Shown: positions 10,491 through 20,455 of the stretch, one piece after another
Position numbering within the stretch: the stretch's first letter is position 1
How the letters are laid out: each line of letters begins with the position of its first letter
NCBI GenBank assembly: GCA_029237695.1
Contig: CM055278.1
Span: 77,831,817 to 77,895,816 of the forward strand
Source of the DNA: Conchocele bisecta
Taxonomy: Eukaryota > Mollusca > Bivalvia > Lucinida > Thyasiridae
DNA: 64,000 nucleotides
Direction: 5' to 3'
Made by a program: the position numbers and the translations under genes
The notes under the pieces: model-generated
Told to the model about the DNA's origin: nothing
Seen by the model: only the letters and a program-made list of their open reading frames with translations
The model's database searches: none

Positions 10491-11385
10491 TAATGTAGGT
10501 GTGGTAAGTTACACTGTGAGACGAATTATTTAGTGAACAACACATAACGATCCTAAACTGCTGCTATTGTAGTACGGTCTGTTTTCTCGGTTGCGGGTCA
10601 ATGACTATTGAAAATCCTGTTGATAAGGGAAACCTTGCGTCACGTGTAAGCAGCGTAGACCCTGATCAGCCTGCGCATCAGCTTGCGCATCAGCGTAGTA
10701 TGACCATGGCATACACTGTGTCTCAGTATATATATACAAATAAGTATGTTAAATGGCATATTTTGATGAATTATATCAAATGAGAAATAGTAAACGACAC
10801 AAATCGTCTGGTCATCCTTTCTCGGCATAGGCCCATGAATATCAAATAGGTACAATGTAAGCGGTCACGGTAAATAGTATTGTTTGTCCATCCATCAAAT
10901 AACTCGACTAGCCATTCTTGCCAGGTAACAATCGTGATGGTAGCATAGTAATTATATCATGCTTTATTTGTGAAACGCATTTATGACATTTCTTACAGTT
11001 CAAGATGACACGGTCTGATATCCTCGCACACTTTCGCTTTCGTTTTAGCGCGAGGACATCATTCAGTCACGCGTTCAGTTAAAATGTATTATAACCTGGT
11101 AGTCCACCTCCCACCCAGTTTGGAGGTGGCACGTTACCGGAGTTATAAATAATAGTGTACATCTAACCATTTATTTCGTACATAACCTGGTAATTTTTAA
11201 TCCGACCCCAAGGTTTTTTTTCGGCTTTCACAATTAATCTCAGTACAAACGCAGAATGTCCGTTGTGTTGTGTGTTCTTGTTGCACTACCGTGTTTCATA
11301 TCCCTGACATCCCGAGGTACTCGCCACGCATGTAACGCTGTGTCCACAATGTCGCTCCTTTACTGCTGTATAATACTACTCCCAA
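10491..11385. other. Spacer, with relics of the satellite core; possible LINE 5' region
   Basis: At 10625-10695 a segment resembling the satellite core reappears (CACGTGTAAGCAGCGTAG, CCTGATCAGCCTGCGCATCA). From about 11090 to 11385 the sequence could be the untranslated 5' part of the LINE, including a GGTAGTCCACCTCCCACCC ... GGAGGTGG hairpin, but its true 5' end cannot be located. Confidence 0.4.
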
Positions 11386-12762
11386 ATGGGTAACGATGTG
11401 AATAGCTGGAGAGCGACAATTGGAAACTTTTATAACTGCACTCAGGGACTCTCCAAAACTTGCAAATTTAATGTATCGCCTGTGAAAGATATTCGTAACA
11501 ATCTTAATCTCCTAACACATTTGTTGATAAGTTATTTCATTAAACTAGTTATTACCAGTATACGAATAACCACAATGATTCATTTATGCATTTCATGTCT
11601 GACGATAATTCATATTGCTTTGACAGTCTCAGAACAATACCATGCACAGCCTAATAATACAATTGGAGAGACACATTTTTATGACAGTTACTTTTTATTA
11701 AACATTGATTATTACATGTTTTTGATCAAATTGAATCTACTATCAGGGATATTGAAACAAATCCAGGTCCAAATAAATATTAATAGTGACTCATGTTTAT
11801 CAATTTTACATCAAAACATAAGAAGTGTGCGAAATAAATTAGAATATATCCAGGACAACTATTTAGATTTTTATATTTTGTGCTTGACAGAAACTCATCT
11901 ATCGCAAATCTTAGAAACATCGTCCATACAACTTGAAGGATTTGACCAAATATTTAGGAAAGACAACTCTGCACACTCAGGTGGATTACTTATATATATT
12001 ACATGTTCAATGATGTCCAAACGAATAGTCGATTTAGAAACGTTCTTACCCGAATCAATATGGATTCAAATTACTGATACAAATGGCACATTTCTTGTAT
12101 GCAATGTTTACCGCCCACCACACACAGCAAATGACCTTTGGGAACGACTGAATATATGCATAGAACGGGCATCCGAAATAACCAAACATATAATAATAGT
12201 AGGTGATATAAATGAAGATCAACTTAATCCAACCAGCAACAAGTTTAGAAATGTTATTATGATTAACAATATGAAAAACATAATAAATGAACCGACTAGG
12301 GTGACAGATCTAACGCAGACACTTATCGACCCCATTGCAGTTACTGCAGAAGTATCCATATACGATAGTGGAATCAAAACTCCATCGGAAATTAGTGATC
12401 ATTATGGCACATATGCATATATATATTGTAACTTACCGTCTGCAACTCCGTTTAAAAGAAACTTCTGGAATTATAAACGAGCTAATTATAACATATTACA
12501 TATGATGATACAAACAACAGATTGGTCATTTATTAATAATGAGGGTAGCTTAAACATACCTTGTGAATCCTTCCAAAATAAATTTATGGAAATGTTGCAT
12601 GTATGTATTCCGACTAGTCTTGTTACAATACGCCCTAATGACAAACCTTGGTATAATTCATTAATACGTAAAACATATCGCCAGCGTGACCGTCAAAAAA
12701 CAACAGCTTCACCAAAAACGAACAAGATTGGAAGACATATAAACAATTACGTAACAAAGTAA
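11386..12762 (+). pseudogene. LINE APE-type endonuclease domain
   Basis: This 458-codon frame contains an apurinic-like endonuclease from about residue 138. Catalytic motifs: SILHQNIRS (Asn144), LTETHL (Glu169), VYRPP (241-245), VGDIN (273-276, the GDxN motif), TLIDPI (312-317), and SDHY (337-340, the terminal catalytic Asp-His). In LINEs this domain nicks target DNA to prime reverse transcription. Residues 1-130 are low complexity and probably not true coding sequence in this frame. Translation stops at 12760-12762 because of a frameshift near 12715; the linker to RT continues in another frame. Confidence 0.88.
11748..11771 (+). other. 2A-like ribosome-skipping motif in LINE
   Basis: In the frame offset from the endonuclease frame, this stretch reads DIETNPGP, matching the 2A consensus D-x-E-x-N-P-G-P exactly. 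It lies about 45 bp upstream of the first endonuclease motif, where 2A-like peptides have been described in APE-type LINEs of invertebrates. A frameshift at about 11775 now separates it from the endonuclease frame. Confidence 0.7.
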
Positions 12763-14481
12763 ATAATATGAACAAATATGCAAAACAAACATTTTATGAC
12801 AATTTAGAATTTACAATGAAAGATCTGCTACTAATCCCCGTGAATACTGGAAAATAGTAAAAATGTTGGTGAAAGAAAATTCAAAAAATTGTGATACAAT
12901 TCCACCTCTTTGTAAATCAGACAACACGTATACATTCACCGACACTGAAAAGGCTGAAGTATTGAATGAATATTTTGTTTCAATATCTACAGTAGATGAT
13001 ACAAACGTGGCTTTGCCGATTTTTTATCTCGAACAAATGATAGAATAAGAACAATTTCGATTACAGAGAAAGATGTGAAAGATATAATTTCAATATTAAA
13101 TGTTTATAAAGCAACTGGACCTGATGAAGTCAGTCATAGGATGCTTAAAGAAACTTCCTCTACTATATGTAAACCTCTCGCATTACTTTTCAATCGATCA
13201 ATACAGGCAGGAGTATATCCTGAGAAATGGAAATATGCTAATGTTATGCCACTTTTCCAAAAAAGGTGAACGAGACCAACCCTCAAATTACAGACCTATT
13301 TCTTTGATTAGCTGTGTAGGCAAAGTTATGGAACGAATTGTATTTAAATATGTTTACAACCACCTACACTCCAACAATTTGATTTACAAAAACCAATCCG
13401 GATTTTTACCTGGTCATTCAACCGTATATCAACTGATTGACATATACAATCAGATATGCAAAGCGATAGATGAACGAAAACACACATGTATCGTTTTTTG
13501 TGACATATCGAAAGCATTTGATAGAGTTTGGCATACAGATCTTCTATATAAATTGAAACAGAATGGTGTAGATGGCAATCTTCATAGTTGGTTTGGAAAT
13601 TATTTATCAAACAGATCACAGAAGGTTTTTGTAGGTTCATCCTTTTCTGAAAACAAAGTAATAAGTGCAGATGTTCCACAAGGATCGGTTCTTGGTCCTC
13701 TTCTCTTTTTGATATATGTAAATGATATTGCTGACAATCTAATCAGTACAACCAGACTTTTTGCCGATGACTCATCTATTGCAGTTTCAACACCAGACAT
13801 GAATATAATAGAACATAATATAAATCACGACTTAGATAAATTAGCGGAATGGTCAAACCAATGGCTTGTGAAGTTCAACCCCTCTAAAACTGACACAATG
13901 ATATGTTCACTAGTAAGACATGTAGATCCAGCTCTATATTTTAATAACGTCCAACTCCAATTTGTCGAACATCACAAACACTTGGGGTTAACTCTTAGTC
14001 AGGATGGAACCTGGCATGAACATATTTCAAATATTATTGTATCAGCTTCTAAGGTATTAGGTTCTATGAAGATGCTTAAATTTAAACTGAATAGAAATAC
14101 ATTAAATCAAATATATATATATCTTACATGAGACCAATTGTTGAGTATGCAGCAATTGTTTGGGACAGTTGTACCCAATATGAACGTGATTCCCTTGACA
14201 AACTGCAATATGAAGCAGCTAGAACAGTTACTGGTCTAACCCGTTCTGTTTCAATTAATAAACTTGTCCAAGAAATTGGATGGGTGTCGCTATCAGACCG
14301 AAGAAAAATACAAAAATTAGTGTTAATATTCAAAGGAAAGGCAGGCAAACTTCCAACCTATCTACACGAGCTATACCCACAACTAGTCGGAGAAAATAAT
14401 CCATATGAATTGCGTAATAGGAACAATTTTATTACAGGCGAACAGAAATCTACTCTAAATCTTTTATACCATCTTCATTAG
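12715..14481 (+). pseudogene. LINE reverse transcriptase, frameshifted
   Basis: The RT is spread over several frames: linker (12715-12830 and 12863-13048), fingers with KATGPDEVSHRMLKE (13075-13269), then the main palm frame (about 13259-14131). In the palm frame, NYRPISLIS, QSGFLPGHST, catalytic DISKAFDRVWH, PQGSVLGPLLFLIYVNDI and the active-site box FADDSS occur in canonical order. The next part (RPIVEYAAIVWD, 14128-14481) is thumb-side sequence. The 13260 break is at a run of A and the 14115 break in an AT-dinucleotide run, typical of slippage or sequencing indels. The enzyme would copy element RNA at the nicked site. Confidence 0.9.
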
Positions 14482-14927
14482 CATTATGGAACGAGTTAGA
14501 TGACGAAATTAAGAATTCCCCCTCCTTAGCAACATTTAAAGCCAAACTAAAACAGCTGTTCAAACCGGCAATTGTTCCAGCATACTACCTGATAGGTGAA
14601 AGAACACAATCAGTTTATCACGCCCACATAAGAAATCAATGTAGCAATTTAAATTCAGATCTATTTATAAATCATCTACGAGAATCCCCATTATGTCACT
14701 GCACACAAGACGTTGAAAATGCCGAGCACTACTTTTTCAAATGCACATCATTCAACCAACAACGCCAGCAAATGTTTACCGCAACCCGTCAACACAACCC
14801 CTTGTCAATAGATACTATACTGTTTGGAGACGAGTCAAAAGAATATGAATCTAATGCTACCATTTTCAAAGAAGTTCAGCGCTACATAAAACTCACTAGT
14901 CGTTTTAATAATTTTAATAATGAGTAG
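14475..14927 (+). pseudogene. LINE C-terminal region with Cys-His motif
   Basis: An open frame without Met continues the LINE product from about 14475 to the TAG at 14925-14927. It contains SSLALWNELDDEIKNSPSL, common after the RT thumb in such LINEs, and a CHCTQDVENAEHYFFKC motif (14694-14744, C-x-C-x7-E-H-x4-C), a putative nucleic-acid-binding knuckle. It ends the polyprotein; the 3' UTR follows. Confidence 0.8.
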
Positions 14928-15483
14928 ACTCACTAACATGTTCCTGTTTTATAGGAAAAATAATCAACTTACATAGTGGCCTGATTTTTGGATGTCAAGC
15001 GGTCTGAATTCACTGGAGAGTGCAACACGAATATATATGCATGCTAGTTTTGTTGTTTTTTTTTCGTTTATTTTTCGTACATTTTTTTTGCTCTGTATAT
15101 CATTACATTATACCGTATATTTCACCGCCATTATACCACATGTTTAATACTTGTAATAAGCATTTGGGAAGGGCTGTAGCTAACGTTGTAAAAACTTGTA
15201 GCCCAACCCGTTTGCTCTCTTTACCAGAAATTTGTTTATTGTACAATTATTGTAAATTGTAAAAAAAAAAAAAGAGCATTAAAATATGTTTAAACTAAAC
15301 TAAACCATATGTTTCATGAAGAAACCACCAAATCCTCTGGTGAAGAAATCTTCGGCTTGACTTGCAGTGCATGAAATGCATCTAAAAGCTGCAGATCTTC
15401 CTCTGATACTTCCATCTTTAGTACCGAACAACTTTATGTCACTAGTATAAAGTAGCAATGTGTGACTCGGGTCACCACTGTGT

Positions 15484-16110
15484 ATGTTCCACTTTCTCAC
15501 TAACTGTAGAGTCAATATCTCGCGGATGTCACCACCGTATACTAACTTATTCACATATACACTAACTATGGTGTCAATATATCACTGTATTCACTTTATC
15601 ACTAAATATAGAGTCAACATCTCACTGTTGTCATCACCGTATATTATATTCACCACGTATTCCCTTATTATAGAGTCAATAGCTCACTGTCACCACTGTA
15701 GATTATATGTACCACTTAATCACTAAATATATAGAGTCATTATCTCACCGTATTCACCAATGCTTATTAATCACTTATTAAATAACTAAATATAGAGTCA
15801 ATATCTCACTGTAGTCTCTGTGTATTATATTAATCACGTATTCACTAAATATATAGAGTCAATATCTCACTAGTCACCACTGTTTATGATATTAATTACT
15901 TATTCACTAAATATTTCGTTGATTTCGTTCACTGTATTCACAACTGTATATTATTCAAGTGTTCACTATATATAGTCACTGTATCACAACTGTATATTAT
16001 TCACTTGTTCACTATATATAGTCACTGTATCACAACTGTATATTATTCACTTGTTCACTATATATATAGTCACTGTATCACTGTAGTCACCACTGTGTAT
16101 TCGCGTGTCA
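15484..16110 (+). repeat. Degenerate tandem repeat, about 60 bp then about 55 bp
   Basis: AGAGTCAATATCTCACTGT recurs with drift at about 15508, 15610, 15670, 15733, 15793 and 15856 (roughly 60-63 bp spacing), with CACTAAATATA and TATATTAT words between. At 15940-16080 three cleaner copies of a shorter unit appear (CAACTGTATATTATTCACTT and GTTCACTATATATAGTCACTG). Short ORFs here are artefacts. Confidence 0.75.
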
Positions 16111-16863
16111 TAAACTCAGTTTCACCGCCGATGGTAGTCCGTAAATTCACTAACTTGTTCAGTTATTCAACCTGTACTTTACCAAGGCAAATCCTCTTTC
16201 AACCGAGTCACCAGGAACTTCTAAGTTCTGTGGAGTTTATTTACTACTGACAAACACATCCCTATACATGTATAACACATTCTTGTGTAGGTTTATCACA
16301 CAAATGTCTCAATATATTCCATCACACCATGTACCAGTAGTCATGCACCTAATCAACTAATCAATCCTCCTAATCCCATGCACATTATTCAAGCATTCTT
16401 AAAGCAAACACCAGACAACTATTGGGGAGATTAGTGCATGCGTCGGTGTAGTACAGGTGTTAGCAGAAATGGGATCTTTTTTCTTTGTTGTGTTCCTAGT
16501 TTCAGCTGCCTACGATACGTGATAAATGTATTACAGATGACAATATGTACGATGTTAACAATATGTACAATGTTGCCCATGTTTACCTGTTTGGCGGAGA
16601 TTTGGTGGCGACCATCTTGAATTTCGGTAACTAGGGTTACATCTAAAATGTTATTTCGCCATAGTTGTATCGGGTATGCGTATAAACATCAGTATGGACT
16701 TCAACATAATACATCCATTGCGCAATTAGAATATATGAAGTTTCAAATGTTTACATTTTTATGGTAGATGCCATCTTGGATTACGATAACTAGGCAACGT
16801 CTAACATGTTTCAGGCATCACAGCTGTATCACGCATGCTTGAAAATCAAATAGTAGACACAAA
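16111..16863. other. No feature recognised
   Basis: Includes two CCATCTTG-type words in similar settings (about 16612 and 16772) with partial resemblance (GTAACTAGG-GT-ACATCTAA versus ATAACTAGGCAACGTCTAA). They suggest an old duplication of about 160 bp. No gene is supported. Confidence 0.45.
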
Positions 16864-17073
16864 TGTGGCTGTGACTGGAGAAATGGGACTTACGGGTTTT
16901 TGCGACCAATGTAGATCCAGATCAGCCTGTGCATCCGCTGTTTGCCTTTCCGTCAAAGAAACATCCGTCATGCTTCTAGCAAGCAATATATCAGAATACA
17001 GGATGTTGCAATTTCATCAGGAGCTACACTGATCACAAATCCCATAAGCCCCATTTCTCCAGTCACAGCCACA
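16864..17073. mobile_element. MITE-B copy 2, 210 bp
   Basis: Termini TGTGGCTGTGACTGGAGAAA and its complement, followed inward by TGGGACTTACGGGTTTTTGC and the complement of GGGGCTTATGGGATTTGTGA. The interior has CCAGATCAGCCTGTGCAT. The flanks are AAA and ATT rather than TA, so the target duplication has decayed or differs here. Confidence 0.85.
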
Positions 17074-17395
17074 ATTTCGTTCTCCATCTACTACGTTCCT
17101 AACACAATTTATATGCATTTCCTTTTTGGTACAATCCTGACGGCTGCCATCTGAAAAAACTGGCATCTGACCGGCTCATGCTATGAATTTTAGAACTCCT
17201 CCCAGTAGATTATTGACATTGGGGGTATCCCATGTTGGAGTCAACTGTCAAGGTCTGTGCTAACGACAACGAGTAAGGGTCTCTATGGCAGGGCCAGGAC
17301 TATTGCTCGTTGGTGTCAGCTGCCTACCGCCGAGGAAGGCAACGAGTTGACACATAGCGGAACCTCCCCATACCGGCCACACTGGATGGCTACAT
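17074..17395. other. No feature recognised
   Basis: No ORF with motifs, RNA gene or clear repeat. The 120-codon minus ORF at 17260-17622 partly overlaps the repeat at 17396 and has no recognisable domain. Confidence 0.45.
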
Positions 17396-17565
17396 AGAGA
17401 ATACCAGGCTACTGTCTGTAAATCAAGTATATCAGGCAAGGCTAGGAAACGCGTAGGAATTCCGAGGCTTGCCGAGCCGTGCCTGATAATGGAACGCCAG
17501 TTTGCACTACGTTGTAATCCGGATGCCTGTATCAGGTCAATGGCCTGATACAACACTATGTTATT
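17396..17565. repeat. Dispersed repeat J, copy 1
   Basis: GAGAATACCAGGCTACTGTC, ATCAAGTATATCAGGC and GGCTAGGAAACGCGTAGGAA align in direct orientation with 20037-20120. A second block with TATCAGGTCAATGGCCTGATA-type dyad symmetry (17530-17560) matches 19832-19880 in inverted orientation. Confidence 0.6.
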
Positions 17566-17784
17566 AGTCAGTACGTATTCGGTCAATACAGGGCAGGTTA
17601 CCGGATAAATAAGTATATCCATTGTGCGTGTATGTCATTATACTTGTTCTCTGATTATAGTGCCGGTTGTCAGATTTCGAGAGGTTTCACGGTATAATTA
17701 ACTCCTACAATGCTGAATTAAATTTTGTCTTCTGCTGTTCAATTTTTATTTTCCATTTTTTTCATCAAAAACATACTTTGACGT

Positions 17785-17823
17785 CACTTTAGAATCATTT
17801 CCAATGAAAATGATTCTAAAGTG
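17785..17823. repeat. Perfect 16-bp-arm hairpin
   Basis: CACTTTAGAATCATTT (17785-17800) and its exact complement (17808-17823) are separated by seven bases. A TGACGTCA word immediately precedes and partly overlaps the left arm. It is too short to class as an element; a cruciform or a MITE remnant is possible. Confidence 0.75.
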
Positions 17824-18272
17824 CAGTCAACCATGTTTTATTGAGAGAAAAAAAAAGATATAAAACAAGAGCCGACAATAATGTTCGTTTCGCACTTTCT
17901 AAGGGTTAATGATAAAATGCTAATTTCTCAAGAAAGGAAAGTGTATGGATTTTAACAAACACGTAAATCAGTCACTCGTAACAAGCATTTCAATACTGTC
18001 GTCGTGTTAGCCTTTTGTTTTAAATAAATTTGATCTTCGTAAAACTCTGGTCACGCTCAGTGGAAGTCTTTACAGCAATGGCAATGTCACGGCAATATAG
18101 GGTTGTGTATTGGAGAATCAGTATTGAGTTTCGTTTGCGCAGGGTAATATATATATATTATTGACTGTCACGTTAATATATACACAACTACGCGGCGATT
18201 GTATAGACGCAAATCTTGGTGAGAACCAAATATCCTGTAGTAAAATACATAATATTTGTAGAATCTGATATA
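17824..18272. other. No feature recognised
   Basis: AT-rich sequence with an A-run near 17850. No gene or repeat supported. Confidence 0.45.
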
Positions 18273-18563
18273 TACGGAGCCCCGCAGGGGACATGGATTT
18301 TTTTTTATTAATTCGTTCCCACGAAATAACAATTCGTTCCCACGAAATAACAAATCGTTCCCTCAATTTAACAATTCGTTCCCACGAATTAACAATTCGT
18401 TCCCGTGGGAACGAATTGTTATTTCGTGGGAACGAATTGTTAATTCGTGGAAACGAATTGTTAAATTGAGGGAACGAATTGTTATTTCGTGGGAACGAAT
18501 TGTTATTTCGTGTGAACGAATTAATAAAAAAAAAGAATTCTGCTTCCCCTGCGGGGCTCCGTA
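18273..18563. mobile_element. Foldback element F, copy 1, 291 bp
   Basis: The outer inverted repeat is TACGGAGCCCCGCAGGGG. Each arm inside it is a run of 20-bp-like units (AACAATTCGTTCCCACGAA with variants ending TCAATTT or GAAATAA), so the whole is one long hairpin centred near 18400. Flanks GATATA (18267-18272) and GATATG (18564-18569) look like a 6-bp target duplication with one change. No coding capacity. Related copies: 30740-31202 and a half copy at 19099-19254. Confidence 0.88.
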
Positions 18564-19098
18564 GATATGTGATATAAAAATCAGTATATTAGGTGCCTGG
18601 GAATATCACTTAATCTGTTTTTGAAAGAAAGTTTCAGAGGACAACTTGTCATAATGAATTGATGAAATGAGTCCAACCAGTATGAATTCAATCCAGCTGT
18701 GTTGTAAATATTAATGACATCCCTATAACCAGCCCATATACACCGATCAATGTGCACAGCTGTAAACCGTGAACAATCTACGCTGGTTGCGAGTAACAGA
18801 CGGTACATAGTGTCCTGCTATATAAATATCACTTACTAGCAACCGTATACGATCGAATGTTTAGCTTTTGCAAATTGAAACACAACCTTGATAAATGGTA
18901 CGAATAAGTAGTGTTAATTAGTATTGGTTGCATATTGCTGCCACATGGCACCACACGGTAAGTACCATACTTATATCTTCATGTATTATAATGTAGCGGT
19001 GGTAAGGATTATATCTCGAAACCTGCCCAAATTGTAAGGTCATGTAAAGAATGTAAAAACAATATTTGTTTCGATAATATATAATGTTGTCAAAATCC
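18564..19098. other. No feature recognised
   Basis: Intervening AT-rich sequence between two F copies. Short ORFs have no domain. Confidence 0.45.
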
Positions 19099-19254
19099 CT
19101 TGGGAACGAATTGTTATTACGTGGGAACGAATTGTTAAATTGAGGGAACCAATTATTAATTCGTGGGAACGAATTGTTAAATTGAGGGAACGAATTGCTA
19201 TTTCGTGGGAACGAATTAATAACAAAAATAATTCTACGTCCCCGGGGCTCCGTA
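19099..19254. mobile_element. Foldback element F, copy 2 (one arm only)
   Basis: Only the right arm is present: repeated GGGAACGAATTGTTAAATTG units, then GAATTAATAACAAAAATAAT and the terminal CCCCGGGGCTCCGTA. The left arm is missing, so it is a truncated copy or a recombination product. Confidence 0.82.
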
Positions 19255-19577
19255 CATATCAAACCAAAATTTGCCGTTTTTCGTTATTGGTCAATTAAAT
19301 GTTTGCTACATGTGCTAATATGCTACATGTGCTAATATGTTAAAATGTATGCAATGTACTATTTATTTAATGCATGTTGCTTTGAAGGTTGAATCGTACA
19401 CCGCTAGTCGTGGTGCTCATAGTGGTATTGTTGAAAGCATAAAGAAATATACATGTACATGTATTTCCTAAGCAGATGAAAGTAGGGCGAGCGGAGAACC
19501 GGTGGGTGCAGGTGTGAAGCAGTTAGCGTCACTCCACACACACACATTGCTCACAGTTGTCTGTTTTAATCTTGCAG
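19255..19577. other. No feature recognised
   Basis: Contains a 17-bp direct echo (GCTACATGTGCTAATAT) at about 19304 and 19321 and a CACACACACA run near 19536. This would be intron or upstream sequence if the exon at 19578 is real. Confidence 0.4.
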
Positions 19578-19690
19578 ATTTATTGTGCAAATGGTGCAGC
19601 ACATTTGTGGGACAGGGGAAGAAGTTTTGCAGCATATTCTGCGAGTCCCGGTTCACACGCCACAAACGCAGACGGTTCATAAAAAAAGGA
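19578..19690 (+). CDS. Possible exon, zinc-finger-like Cys motif
   Basis: A 113-bp open segment is bounded by a good acceptor (TTTTAATCTTGCAG) and a consensus donor (GTAAGT at 19691). It encodes LLCKWCSTFVGQGKKFC then SIFC, followed by a strongly basic tail (FTRHKRRRFIKK). Spacing C-x2-C-x10-C-x3-C suggests a small zinc-binding fold. Start phase is 1 and end phase 0. I do not recognise the protein and could not find adjoining exons. A similar Cys pattern occurs in the candidate exon at 42076-42219. It could be a gene fragment or chance. Confidence 0.35.
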
Positions 19691-19831
19691 GTAAGTTAAA
19701 CTTGAATAGTGTGTAAACAACGGGTGAATATCACATGCGTACGGCCAGCAATGTTGAAACTCACGAAAATACATTTCCAACATTTATCAGGTAACGATCT
19801 TTGTACTGGTAGACTACGTATTGACTGATAT

Positions 19832-20186
19832 CATATTGCTGTATCAGGCATTGACCTGATACGAATATCCGGGTTAGAACAAATTGAAACATTACTTTTC
19901 ATTTTTCGAACGGCGTCACATGTGGTTACCGAATTACGCCTGTGTAATGACGTCATGGAAACAAGTCCGCATTCGTTTCAACGAAAGCAATGTCATAATT
20001 GCTAATTATGTAGCTAAAAATGTTACCTGTTGAATTAGAATACCATGCTACAGTCTTTGGATATCAAGTGTATCAGGCTCGGCTCGGAAACGGTAGCAAT
20101 TCCTCGGCGAGCCTCGGAATTCCTACACGTTTCCTAGCCTCGCCAGATAAACGCGATATGAAAATACACTAACATGGTATTCTCTA
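19832..20186. repeat. Dispersed repeat J, copy 2, with inverted termini
   Basis: TGTATCAGGCATTGACCTGATAC (dyad, 19842-19864) is the inverted match of 17530-17560. From 20034, AGAATACCATGCTAC and the terminal complement CTAACATGGTATTCT (20168-20182) form an inverted repeat around a palindromic centre (CTCGGCGAGCCTCGGAATTC). This suggests a short foldback element. Confidence 0.5.
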
Positions 20187-20341
20187 TATACGTGAACTAC
20201 GCATTTCCCATAATGTTGACTTCAATATGAATTAGTGTCTGTGTTTTCTTGTTAGTGTAGTGTCAGCTAGATGTAGTTTGGTAGTATTATATCAGCCGAT
20301 GCACTAACTAAATCGGCCACCACTGGCAATTAAGTATAATT

Positions 20342-20436
20342 TATTGTTCACATATTGGACTTCTAAGGAATTAAATACAAGGGAGCGCTGGCGACCGCAG
20401 TATTTAGTTCCTTAACAATCCAATATGTGAACAATA
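20342..20436. repeat. 95-bp hairpin, 37-bp arms
   Basis: TATTGTTCACATATTGGAC, TTCTAAGGAATTAAATAC (20342-20378) pairs with 20400-20436 with a few mismatches (TTCTAAGG versus TTGTTAAGG). The loop is AAGGGAGCGCTGGCGACCGCA. Likely a small MITE. It lies just left of the 29-bp array. Confidence 0.75.
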
Positions 20437-20455
20437 ACATATTTATAGTTCAGCC

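Larger units (their letters stand above)
11386..15304 (+). mobile_element. Non-LTR retrotransposon (LINE), CR1/L2/Jockey-like group, dead
   Basis: Order on the plus strand: a 2A-like motif, an endonuclease-exonuclease-phosphatase (APE-type) domain, a reverse transcriptase with FADD active site, a C-terminal Cys-His motif, then a 3' UTR ending in an A-run (15261-15273) and a short AAACTAAACTAAAC tail. Frameshifts near 11775, 12715, 12830, 13020, 13260, 14115 and 14465 make it inactive. The exact clade cannot be fixed by eye; domain order and FADD suggest the CR1/L2/Jockey assemblage. The 5' boundary is uncertain and may be near 11090. Confidence 0.9.

Noticed and set aside
11386..11780. First 130 codons of the LINE endonuclease frame as genuine protein
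   Set aside because: Low-complexity translation, and the 2A-like motif in another frame just upstream of the endonuclease indicates the true frame differs here.
18118..18366. Minus ORFs with repeated FVISWERI/LLFRGNEL-like peptides (also 18918-19262)
   Set aside because: They are the 20-bp units of foldback F read as codons.
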